Assembly (NCBI GenBank): GCA_964600075.1 | Contig: CAZRIE010000058.1 | Location: 1 to 26,251, forward strand | Source of the DNA: CAZRIE01 sp964600075 | Lineage (GTDB): Bacteria; Bacteroidota; Bacteroidia; Flavobacteriales; Flavobacteriaceae | DNA: 26,251 nt | Direction: 5' to 3' | Part shown: positions 7,841 through 15,181 of the stretch, piece after piece | Layout: the number at the start of each line of letters is the position of its first letter | Position numbering within the stretch: the stretch's first letter is position 1 | Notes under the pieces: model-generated | What the model saw: only the letters and a program-made list of their open reading frames with translations | Told to the model about the DNA's origin: nothing | Databases searched by the model: none | Made by a program: the position numbers and the translations under genes

Positions 7841-8590
7841 TTAAATCTGGCTCAGACCGCCATCGACCGATAGCTCGATACCATTCACATAACTGGCGGC
7901 ATCCGACGCCAAGAACAATACTGGGTCCGCGATTTCCTTTGGTTCGCCAAAACGTTTTAACGGTACAGATTCGGCGAAACTTTTGCCCATTTCATTAACT
8001 GCTTCTTCGGGCATGCCCATTTTATCGTAAATCGGTGTGCCGATCGGACCAGGTGCGATAGAATTCACCCGTATCTGGCGAGGTGCCAGTTCGGTAGTCA
8101 ATACCCTTGCGTATGCACGTAAAGCTCCCTTGGTCGCGCTATAGACCGACGCCCCTTCAAATCCTTTTTGGTGTACGATAGAAGTATTGAAAATAATGGT
8201 CCCACCATCGTTAAGATTGGGAATCGCATTTTTTACCAAAAACATAGGGCCCTTAATATTAATGTTGAACTGTGTATCGAAATGGTTTTCGTCGATTTGG
8301 TCAGCGGGAGCAAAAAAGGCTACACCGGCATTGGCGAACAAAACGTCGATTTTACCGTACGCATTTACCGCCTCTTCAATTAATTTTTTATTATCACCAG
8401 GCTTTGACTGATCGGCCAATACCGCTTTAAAGTCTCCTGAAAGGTCCTTAGAAACCCCGTCCAGGGCTTCCTGTCTCCTGCCCGAGAACACTACTTTCGC
8501 CCCTTCGTTCAAGAAACCTTTTACTGCCGATAATCCAATTCCGGAATTTCCTCCTGAAACCACCACTACTTTGCCTTTAAACCTACTCAT
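7841..8590 (-). CDS. SDR family NAD(P)-dependent oxidoreductase
   Basis: This is a classical short-chain dehydrogenase/reductase of 249 aa. The cofactor glycine motif GGNSGIG is at residues 13-19, NAG at 87-89, and the catalytic Ser137, Tyr150 and Lys154 are in NTSIV and YSATK. A typical ending NGIELSVDGG follows. R38 and R39 after the second strand (FSGRR) suggest NADPH preference. The substrate is unknown; the family covers 3-oxoacyl-ACP reductases and many xenobiotic or aldehyde/ketone reductases. The tetR gene is 51 bases upstream on the same strand with a palindromic operator in the gap, so it is very likely the regulated target of that repressor. Confidence 0.95.
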   Translation of the reverse strand: MSRFKGKVVVVSGGNSGIGLSAVKGFLNEGAKVVFSGRRQEALDGVSKDLSGDFKAVLADQSKPGDNKKLIEEAVNAYGKIDVLFANAGVAFFAPADQIDENHFDTQFNINIKGPMFLVKNAIPNLNDGGTIIFNTSIVHQKGFEGASVYSATKGALRAYARVLTTELAPRQIRVNSIAPGPIGTPIYDKMGMPEEAVNEMGKSFAESVPLKRFGEPKEIADPVLFLASDAASYVNGIELSVDGGLSQI

Positions 8591-8608
8591 TGCTTATTGT
8601 GTTTTATT

Positions 8609-8626
8609 TTGAAACGAATATTTCAA
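8609..8626. promoter_or_regulatory. TetR operator copy upstream of the SDR gene
   Basis: TTGAAACGAATATTTCAA is an 18-base inverted repeat with 8 bp extended arms (TTTTGAAA...TTTCAAAA at 8607-8628). It matches the palindrome upstream of tetR at 15 of 18 positions. It sits in the 51-base gap between tetR and the SDR gene, consistent with a second binding site of the same repressor. Confidence 0.65.
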
Positions 8627-8641
8627 AATGGGTTAAAAAAT

Positions 8642-9223
8642 TTACTTTATAATGCTAATTGTATTGTCTATTATTTGTTGTAGAACCATTTTGTCCTTTA
8701 CCAAAATACCCGTCATTCGAAAACCCTGAAAAATATTGAAAATGAAATACGCATAACTTTTGCAATCTTGGTTTTTATTAATCACACCCTGATCCTGGCC
8801 ATCTCGAATCAAACCTTGAAAAATTGACAACGTATGCTCTTGCGTATCCAATAACCATTTTTTGATGTCCTTGTCCTGATTGCCCATCTCCGCCTTACAA
8901 TTCATTGAAAAACAACCTTTTCCATGGTTGTCCACCAATATTTCCGGCAAGAAACCCTCAAAAATCAGTCGAATGGCCTCCAGAGGATTATTAGCCTTCA
9001 GCAGCGCTTTTCGAAACATGCCACCAGTTTCTTTTTGATAATGACTTAAAGTATTTTGGTACAGTTCCAATTTGGAACCAAAGGAATTATAGATACTTGA
9101 GCGGTTAAGGCCTGTTGTATCTACCAAGTCTTGCATAGACGTACCATTATAGCCTTTTTCCCAAAAGACATTCATGGCCTGCTTCAGTACCTGCTCTTTA
9201 TCAAATTCTTCTATCCTTGGCAT
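8642..9223 (-). CDS. TetR/AcrR family transcriptional regulator
   Basis: A TetR-type helix-turn-helix occupies about residues 7-53: VLKQAMNVFWEKGYNGTSMQ, then LVDTTGLNRSSIYNSFGSK. The rest is an all-helical ligand and dimer domain with a GCFSMNCKAEMG segment resembling the GCLxxN motif of a common TetR subgroup. The length of 193 aa is typical. The protein contains Cys in GCFSMNC, which might make it redox or electrophile sensitive; that is speculation. It is probably self-regulated, because a perfect palindrome fills its own promoter spacer, and it probably controls the downstream SDR gene. Confidence 0.93.
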   Translation of the reverse strand: MPRIEEFDKEQVLKQAMNVFWEKGYNGTSMQDLVDTTGLNRSSIYNSFGSKLELYQNTLSHYQKETGGMFRKALLKANNPLEAIRLIFEGFLPEILVDNHGKGCFSMNCKAEMGNQDKDIKKWLLDTQEHTLSIFQGLIRDGQDQGVINKNQDCKSYAYFIFNIFQGFRMTGILVKDKMVLQQIIDNTISIIK

Positions 9224-9240
9224 TTCTTAACCGTTGGAAA

Positions 9241-9268
9241 CAAATATATATTGAAACAATTGTTTCAA
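9241..9268 (-). promoter_or_regulatory. tetR promoter with an operator filling the spacer
   Basis: On the minus strand a TTG (complement of 9266-9268) is followed after 17 bases by TATATTTG (complement of 9241-9248), an exact Bacteroidota promoter. A perfect 18-bp palindrome TTGAAACAATTGTTTCAA at 9251-9268 includes the -33 TTG and nearly all of the spacer. A dimer bound here would block polymerase, which fits TetR self-repression. Confidence 0.7.
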
Positions 9269-9295
9269 AAAAAATTAACAGATTATTTAACAATT

Positions 9296-9325
9296 CACCC
9301 TTCGACTGCGCTCAGAGTGACACTA
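9296..9325. repeat. Short dispersed repeat, CACCCTTCGACTGCGCTCAG type
   Basis: The sequence CACCCTTCGACTGCGCTCAG is followed by AGTGACACTA. Its ends CACcCT...AGaGTG are partly complementary. A related, longer copy occurs at 10711-10765. It lies between the tetR promoter and the 3' end of the SnoaL-like gene. Confidence 0.5.
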
Positions 9326-9333
9326 TAGTATCT

Positions 9334-9696
9334 CTATTGATCATAAAAAAATTGCTCTTTTACGATTTTGCCCTCTTCTACTTGGTAAACAGCAATTTCG
9401 GACGTAGTCGAACGCTGACCTGAAGGTTTGTGGGTCGTATCCATTTCAAATTTTACCGAAAACCAATTATCGGCAACTATTGGCTGTGAAGCTGTACTGC
9501 TATGTACCTCAAAATTTTCTTGCCACCATTCCCCTTTTTTCTGTATTCCCTCGAAACCTTCGACCTGAGCGTTTTCCCCTTTTCCGTCGTTTTCGATACT
9601 TACGATTTTTGGGCTGTACAATTCTTGGTAGGGTTTCTCAAAGTCCCCTTGGTTGCACCATTCCACTAATTTTGCGGCAATCTCTTTTGTTTCCAT
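9334..9696 (-). CDS. SnoaL-like / NTF2-like fold protein
   Basis: This is a small protein of the SnoaL-like (nuclear transport factor 2 fold) type. The run is METKEIAAKLVEWCNQGDFE, then ELYSPKIVSIE, then a middle EGFEGIQKKGEWWQENFEVHS and a final strand EEGKIVKEQFFYD. These proteins form cone-shaped alpha+beta domains that may bind or isomerise small molecules, but no substrate can be assigned. An upstream ATG at 9723 would add 9 residues (MANQVKYVL); I prefer the ATG at 9696 because the fold and remembered relatives begin at METKEIA. It is a single-gene unit on the minus strand. Confidence 0.82.
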   Translation of the reverse strand: METKEIAAKLVEWCNQGDFEKPYQELYSPKIVSIENDGKGENAQVEGFEGIQKKGEWWQENFEVHSSTASQPIVADNWFSVKFEMDTTHKPSGQRSTTSEIAVYQVEEGKIVKEQFFYDQ

Positions 9697-9783
9697 TAGA
9701 ACGTATTTTACTTGATTAGCCATTCAAAATACAATTTATAGCTTTGAAAAACAAGAGGATAAAATAAATGAGACTAGAGCCTA

Positions 9784-10194
9784 TTATTTAATAGGCACTG
9801 ATATCGAATGATCCGAGGTGAGTTTAAACGAACATTCATCAAAACTGGGGGGACCAAAAGTTTTCATTTTTCCTTTGGAAAAACCTAACGGTTCTTTTGG
9901 AATACCTATAAAATTAGTATCGAGCTCGTCGTTGGTATTTTCGTCATGGAATGCAGCAAGGGCATACGTACCTTCGGGGAGGTCATTGATGATAACGGTG
10001 GTTTTTCCCTTTTCGGCGGTGGCGCTTTTGGACTTGAAAACCTTATCGAATTTTAAGAATCCGTCTTCTTGGTCGTAGACGGCAACGCTAATATTCCCGT
10101 TAGATGTTTTAACACCTTCCACAGAGACATGTAGTGTATTTTGGCAAAAACTAAAAACCGGAAGTAGAAGTAGTAAAAAAAGACCCTTTCTCAT
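9784..10194 (-). CDS. DUF2141 domain-containing exported protein
   Basis: An N-terminal signal peptide (about residues 1-18, GLFLLLLLPVFSFCQ) is followed by a DUF2141 domain. Its hallmarks are NGNISVAVYDQEDGFL, LPEGTYALAAFHDENTNDELDTNFIGIPKEPLGFS and a final FGPPSFDECSF. The domain is a small beta-sandwich of unknown function with a DENxNxELDxN loop that looks able to bind a cation. The length of 136 aa is typical, and the periplasm is its likely place. The neighbours give no clue to its role. Confidence 0.9.
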   Translation of the reverse strand: MRKGLFLLLLLPVFSFCQNTLHVSVEGVKTSNGNISVAVYDQEDGFLKFDKVFKSKSATAEKGKTTVIINDLPEGTYALAAFHDENTNDELDTNFIGIPKEPLGFSKGKMKTFGPPSFDECSFKLTSDHSISVPIK

Positions 10195-10261
10195 AATTTA
10201 GTATACAAACGGACTAGTAACAATAAATTCATCGCAATTTAGAAACATATAGTGACTTTCG

Positions 10262-10690
10262 TTAATTAGGTTCAGTAGCCAATTTACCAGAAAGAAATTG
10301 GTACAATTGATTGGTTTCGGTAGAATCCTTGAGATTGATATACAGTTTTAGGGAATCGTTGTGGACCAACCTTATTTTTTGATGTTCAAAATTATCAATA
10401 AACACATAAACTTTTTTATCGGTCAGGGAGTCCTTGAACTCCCGGTAGACTCCTTTTCCTTTTTGTAAGGCCGAAAAACCGTTAAGGCGTTCCATAGGGG
10501 GAATTCGTTCAATCATAGCGATACTGTCCAATTCGGAAAAATTCAGTTGCTGATAATAAAACCCAGATAAAACCTTCATTCCGACAGCATCGGTTTTCGT
10601 CCAATTTTTATAGTGCGCCGTAAAGGCCAATAGACAAACGATGACCGTAAGCACGGCCATGATATTCCAAAACCAATGTCTTTTTATCAC
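10262..10690 (-). CDS. Hypothetical membrane-anchored protein
   Basis: I do not recognise this 142-residue protein. It starts with a short basic stretch and one membrane helix (about residues 8-26, FWNIMAVLTVIVCLLAFTA). A soluble domain of about 115 residues with alternating strand-like segments follows (GVYREFKDSLTDKKVYVFID, then KIRLVHNDSLKLYINLKDST). The topology suggests the domain faces the periplasm. The listed start codon is GTG; the next candidate, ATG at residue 11, would cut into the helix, so GTG is preferred with caution. It lies 67 bases upstream of the DUF2141 gene on the same strand and could be co-transcribed with it. Confidence 0.6.
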   Translation of the reverse strand: MIKRHWFWNIMAVLTVIVCLLAFTAHYKNWTKTDAVGMKVLSGFYYQQLNFSELDSIAMIERIPPMERLNGFSALQKGKGVYREFKDSLTDKKVYVFIDNFEHQKIRLVHNDSLKLYINLKDSTETNQLYQFLSGKLATEPN

Positions 10691-10710
10691 TTTGTAAATT
10701 TATTCAAGCC

Positions 10711-10765
10711 CACCCTTTGACTACAACTTGATAGGCTGAGTTACCAAAATCAGGGTGACACTATT
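10711..10765. repeat. Second, longer copy of the CACCCTT...AGGGTGACACTAT repeat
   Basis: The sequence begins CACCCTTTGACT and ends ATCAGGGTGACACTATT, sharing both ends with the repeat at 9296-9325 but holding extra sequence between them. The ends CACCCT and AGGGTG are complementary, so it can fold back. It sits in the 240-base spacer between two divergent genes, where I see no other feature. Confidence 0.45.
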
Positions 10766-10930
10766 CTATGAACGGACAAAAACGGGGAAAATTTCCGACA
10801 TCCTTCAAAATATTTCAGGATTTCTCCATCCGAAGCGTGTCATACACAATTTATAGTATCATAAACCTATGAAATAAGTGGATGTACCACAACATTTTAT
10901 ACCTTCAATAAGAAATTGCCCCTGAATTCT

Positions 10931-13570
10931 ATGAACAAAGATACCGAAGAACACAAAAGGCTCGAAGCGCATTATTCAAAAAAGAAAGATTGGCTAAAGT
11001 GGGGCCCCTATCTAAGTGAACGACAGTGGGGTACGGTACGTGAAGACTACAGTCCGAACGGCGATGCTTGGAATTATTTCCCACACGACCATGCGCGAAG
11101 CCGAACCTACCGCTGGGGCGAAGATGGTATTGCTGGTATTTCCGATCGCTATTGCAACCTCTGTTTTGCCGTTGCCCTTTGGAACGGTAAGGACCCTATT
11201 TTAAAAGAACGATTGTTCGGGCTTACAGGCCCTCAAGGTAACCATGGGGAAGATGTTAAGGAACTTTATTACTACCTAGAGAATACACCTTCCCATTCCT
11301 ACATGAAACACCTGTACAAGTATCCACAGAATGAATTTCCGTATGATCAATTGGTCGAGCAAAACCAAGAACGTGGTAAACACGATCTTGAATATCAATT
11401 ATTGGATACCGGTATTTTTGACAACAATGAATATTTCGATGTCTTTACAGAATATGCAAAAGGTGAAGGTGAAGGTGAAGACCTATTAATAAAAATATCT
11501 ATCTGCAATCGAGGTCCAAAAGCAGCATCTGTTAGCGTGCTTCCGACACTATGGATACGGAATTTTTGGAGTTTTTTGAGAATGGATAAAAAACCCTCTA
11601 TTAAAAAAGAGGGTGGGGCAGCATCGCCACACGTTTCAATTGAACACCCATATGTCGGGAACTACCGTCTCTATTTCGAAAAACCTTCGAGATTGCTCTT
11701 CACAGAAAATGAGACGAATACGGAACGTGTTTTTAATGGCACCAATGAGCATCCTTTCAAAAAAGACCTTTTTCACGACGCCATAATTAATAATGATTTT
11801 ACGCTCGCAGAAAAAAATACACAGGGTACGAAGTGCGCTCCCCTCTACGAACTTCAGATAGGCCCTGGCGAGACCATGATCCTAAAATTGAGACTTACAA
11901 AAAACGGTTTAGAATCTCCTTTCGATGACTCGTTCGATTCCATTTTTTCGAAACGGATGAAGGAGTCACAATCGTTTTTAGAGGCCGTTACCGAAAAATC
12001 ATCGGAAGAACAACGGAAAATCCAAAAACAGGCCTTTGCCGGACTACTCTGGACGAAGCAGTACTATAATTATGAGGTAGAACAATGGCTAAAAGGCGAC
12101 CCTGGCACATCGCCGCCCAAAGAACGGTGGTATGGTCGCAATAGCAATTGGAAGACCCTTCGTAACCACGATATCCTTTCCATGCCCGATGCTTGGGAGT
12201 ATCCTTGGTTCGCAGCATGGGATTCGGCATTCCACTGCGTCACCTTCTCGATGGTCGACCATGAATTCGCCAAAAAACAGTTGTTGCTCTTTACCAAAGA
12301 ATGGTATATGGCCGCAAACGGACAGATACCAGCATATGAATGGAATTTCAGCGATGTGAACCCGCCCGTACAGGCATGGGCGGCCATTCAGATCTATCAG
12401 ATGGAACAGCGAAAAACCGGCAAGGGCGACCTTAGCTTTTTAAAACGCATGTTCAACAAACTGGCTCTGAACTTTACATGGTGGGTCAACCGCGTAGATA
12501 GCAGCAACAAAAATGTATTTGAAGGCGGATTTCTGGGCCTTGATAATATTGGGGTCTTCGACCGCAGTAACGGCGTACCAGGTGGCGGGGTTCTGGAACA
12601 GGTCGATGGCACTTCATGGATGGCACTATACTGCCTTAACATGCTGGAAATCGCATTGGAAATCAGCTTACATGATGAGGCCTTTGAAGATATGGCCCTG
12701 AAATACTTTGGGCATTTTGTATTTATCGCAGAGGCTTTGAATAAGATCAGTGAAGGTTCATCCAGTTCTTGGGACGAACAAGAGGGGTTCTTTTATGATA
12801 AGCTGATCCTTCCAAATGGCGAATCGTTTCCGATAAAGGTTCGCTCCATTTCCGGATTGTTGTCGTTGACCGCGGTACTCAACATCCGAAAAGAAACGTT
12901 GGACAAATTGCCCCGTTTTAAATCGAGCATGGAATGGTACCGAAAATACCGAATGGAGAACATGAAGTACCAGGTTATCGAAGAATATGCAACCGATAAA
13001 GATGTGCTGTTATCGCTTGTGCCTCGAGCACGCCTGAGCATTTTAATACAGAGCATCTTGAACGAATCGGAATTTCTGGGCGATTATGGAATACGCTCGT
13101 TATCAAAAGCGCATCAAAAGCCATACACCATTCATATCGACGGTACTACTTATGGTATCAACTATGAGAGCGCCGAATCTACGACCGACCTTTTCGGAGG
13201 TAACTCAAATTGGCGTGGCCCGATCTGGATGCCTATGAACTACCTTTTTATCAGTACCTTCAAGGAGTATCATAATTATTTTGAGGATGATTTGAAATTT
13301 GCATATCCGTCAGGTAGCGAAAACTACTTGAACCTGAAAGAAATTGGTTTCGAAATCAGCAAGCGATTGATCGGTATTTTTAAAGTGGATGAAAACGGCA
13401 ATCGCCCGGTAAATAGGCTACACAAAGAAAAATATACCGACGAACATTTCAAAGAACTCATCTTGTTCTACGAGTATTTCGATGGAAACAATGGCAGGGG
13501 TGTAGGAGCATCACACCAAACCGGATGGACAGCTTTGGTAGCTAACTTGATAGCCGAAATAAATCGATAA
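10931..13570 (+). CDS. MGH1-type glucosidase (GH63-like)
   Basis: This large cytosolic glycoside hydrolase resembles the MGH1-type or GH63-like glucosidases with an (alpha/alpha)6 barrel. Recognisable stretches are WGPYLSERQWGTVREDYSPN and AWNYFPHDHARSRTYRWGED at the N-terminus, then SMPDAWEYPWFAAWDSAFHC and GQIPAYEWNFSDVNPPVQAW. Later come LEQVDGTSWMALYCLNMLE and a C-terminal FGGNSNWRGPIWMPMNYLF. Acidic residues in WDSAF and YEWNFSDV lie where catalytic acids are found in related clan members. No signal peptide is seen. A TTG at 10916 extends the frame by 5 residues, but the ATG at 10931 is the natural start (879 aa). Three GGTGAA copies at 11462-11479 encode GEGEGE. The true sugar substrate is unknown; glucosylglycerate-like compounds are one possibility. 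Confidence 0.88.
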   Translation: MNKDTEEHKRLEAHYSKKKDWLKWGPYLSERQWGTVREDYSPNGDAWNYFPHDHARSRTYRWGEDGIAGISDRYCNLCFAVALWNGKDPILKERLFGLTGPQGNHGEDVKELYYYLENTPSHSYMKHLYKYPQNEFPYDQLVEQNQERGKHDLEYQLLDTGIFDNNEYFDVFTEYAKGEGEGEDLLIKISICNRGPKAASVSVLPTLWIRNFWSFLRMDKKPSIKKEGGAASPHVSIEHPYVGNYRLYFEKPSRLLFTENETNTERVFNGTNEHPFKKDLFHDAIINNDFTLAEKNTQGTKCAPLYELQIGPGETMILKLRLTKNGLESPFDDSFDSIFSKRMKESQSFLEAVTEKSSEEQRKIQKQAFAGLLWTKQYYNYEVEQWLKGDPGTSPPKERWYGRNSNWKTLRNHDILSMPDAWEYPWFAAWDSAFHCVTFSMVDHEFAKKQLLLFTKEWYMAANGQIPAYEWNFSDVNPPVQAWAAIQIYQMEQRKTGKGDLSFLKRMFNKLALNFTWWVNRVDSSNKNVFEGGFLGLDNIGVFDRSNGVPGGGVLEQVDGTSWMALYCLNMLEIALEISLHDEAFEDMALKYFGHFVFIAEALNKISEGSSSSWDEQEGFFYDKLILPNGESFPIKVRSISGLLSLTAVLNIRKETLDKLPRFKSSMEWYRKYRMENMKYQVIEEYATDKDVLLSLVPRARLSILIQSILNESEFLGDYGIRSLSKAHQKPYTIHIDGTTYGINYESAESTTDLFGGNSNWRGPIWMPMNYLFISTFKEYHNYFEDDLKFAYPSGSENYLNLKEIGFEISKRLIGIFKVDENGNRPVNRLHKEKYTDEHFKELILFYEYFDGNNGRGVGASHQTGWTALVANLIAEINR

Positions 13571-13691
13571 AAAATTGCTATAAATACCTAATTATAAATG
13601 CTTTATATTGCAAAACACTGTGCGAGTTTGTGTTCTATATAAAAAAAGTCTAAATCATTAATCTCTTTGAGAAAACTATAATCAACAGGTC

Positions 13692-14504
13692 ATGAAAAAA
13701 TCGTATTCAAATATGGTGTCGAGTATTGCTTTTTTGTTGGCAGTATTTTTTAATCAGTATTATGTCACAGCTCAGAAGTCTGACAAGCAACGCGTACTTA
13801 TGGCTATTTTTGCTCATCCTGATGATGAAATGACAGTTGCCCCAATTCTATCTAAATATGTTGATGAAGGAATAAAGGTATATCTCGTAGTCTGTACCGA
13901 CGGCCGATACGGAACAAATGATTTTACAGATCATGAGGCGGGTGAAGGTCTTGTAGCGCTGCGCAAAGAAGAAATGAAATGCGCGGCAGAAAAGCTTGGT
14001 GTAGAACTGATACATTTAGACTATCATGACCAACTGCGGGCCGGTGAAGGTTATGATGGCCATGTACCCCATGCTCGAAAATTAATACTAGAACTTGAGG
14101 CCATTGTTTCCGATAAAAAACCAGATGCATTGATTACTTGGGGGCCTGATGGTGGAAGCACTCATATGGATCACCGCTTGGTAGGAGCTTCGGTAACTCA
14201 AGTTTTTATAAGCAAAGTCTGGGATAAAACCAAAAAGCTGTACTACGTAGGTACGCCTTCACATCTAATTGAAGAAAAAGAACGTAAGAAACTTGCCGGG
14301 ATTGATTCTGCCTTTTTGAACATGCGCATAGCCTATTCGGAAAAAGATGCAAAAAAAGCTATGGAATCACTTAAATGCCATACCAGTCAAGTTTCCCCTG
14401 AAATGATAAAACGGAGGGAAGAGTCCCGCAAAAAACTCGCAAATACTATTTATCTAAGGGAATTTGTTGGTCCGGAAAAAATAAAAAAAGAGCTTTTTGA
14501 TTGA
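13692..14504 (+). CDS. Secreted PIG-L family deacetylase
   Basis: PIG-L/LmbE deacetylases are zinc enzymes that remove acetyl groups from N-acetylglucosaminyl compounds. The motif AHPDDE is at residues 41-46 and gives the first zinc ligands and the catalytic Asp. The later motif THMDHR (in GGSTHMDHRLVG) supplies the remaining His ligand. A signal peptide, about residues 1-28 with core SIAFLLAVFF and cleavage near VTAQ, sends it to the periplasm or outside. The length of 270 aa is normal. It is 121 bases after the glucosidase on the same strand, but no functional link is evident. The sugar substrate cannot be named. Confidence 0.92.
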   Translation: MKKSYSNMVSSIAFLLAVFFNQYYVTAQKSDKQRVLMAIFAHPDDEMTVAPILSKYVDEGIKVYLVVCTDGRYGTNDFTDHEAGEGLVALRKEEMKCAAEKLGVELIHLDYHDQLRAGEGYDGHVPHARKLILELEAIVSDKKPDALITWGPDGGSTHMDHRLVGASVTQVFISKVWDKTKKLYYVGTPSHLIEEKERKKLAGIDSAFLNMRIAYSEKDAKKAMESLKCHTSQVSPEMIKRREESRKKLANTIYLREFVGPEKIKKELFD

Positions 14505-14675
14505 TTTTAACGACCCATAAATCGTTTAAACATATCAATTCAAAATATATAAGACCACTTTAATTATAAAATAGGTCATAGAAAACGAAGTTTGTTGTCA
14601 ATCTAATGATTGCTGAAGATTACATCTAAAAAGTTCGTATAAACTTGTCTTAGTATCAACAAACCGTGGTCTCAC

Positions 14676-14703
14676 TTGCACATGTTTAAAATTTGTATCT
14701 TTA
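14676..14703 (+). promoter_or_regulatory. Candidate promoter of the metal efflux operon
   Basis: TTG at 14676-14678 is followed after 17 bases by TATCTTTA at 14696-14703, a 5 of 6 match to the fixed bases of TAnnTTTG. Transcription would begin only a few bases before the ATG at 14713. The rest of the 208-base spacer after the PIG-L gene shows no other feature I can support. Confidence 0.4.
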
Positions 14704-14712
14704 CGCTGTTAA

Positions 14713-15111
14713 ATGATAAAACTAACCTCCATAGCGGTTTCATTGCTTATCTTGGTTCAGAGCTTCAATATCCATTTTAACGATATAATAGAGCTAGATG
14801 AACTAATGGAGCACGCCCAATTCCATGCAGAGGAATATGGAGACAATTTCCTAGTGTTTATCTCAAAACACTACGGTGAACTCAAAACTGAACACAGCCA
14901 AAAGCATCAAGAAGAAAAAGAAGAGCATGAGCAATTACCCTTTCAGCACCAATGTAATGCAGCTTCGCTTTCTGCTTTTGTTTTGAATCAAGTAACTGAC
15001 TATCCCGTAGAAATTGACTTGGTCTTCGACCGCAATTCGAACTATTTTTACCAAGCTTACTATCACTCCTTAGCCCAAGATGGGCTTTTTCAGCCGCCCC
15101 GGCACGCATAA
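14713..15111 (+). CDS. His-rich exported protein at the head of the metal efflux operon
   Basis: I do not recognise a named family. The 132-residue protein has a hydrophobic N-terminus (about residues 4-18) that is a signal peptide or anchor. A long acidic and His-rich middle follows (MEHAQFHAEEYGDN, then HSQKHQEEKEEHEQ and FQHQC), with about ten His and one Cys overall. The tail DGLFQPPRHA resembles the PPR/PPK ends of small proteins that precede CzcA-type pumps in flavobacteria, as I remember them. It probably binds metal in the periplasm as a sensor or chaperone; this is inference from composition and place. It lies 70 bases before the pump gene on the same strand. Confidence 0.7.
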   Translation: MIKLTSIAVSLLILVQSFNIHFNDIIELDELMEHAQFHAEEYGDNFLVFISKHYGELKTEHSQKHQEEKEEHEQLPFQHQCNAASLSAFVLNQVTDYPVEIDLVFDRNSNYFYQAYYHSLAQDGLFQPPRHA

Positions 15112-15181
15112 TTCACTATAGATTTTAATCATTTTTATTCAAGCTAGTTTTAGATAGTTTGAACAATTTCATTTGTGAATT

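Noticed and set aside
10916..10930. TTG start giving a 5-residue longer glucosidase
   Set aside because: The ATG at 10931 follows at once, and the extension adds nothing recognisable.
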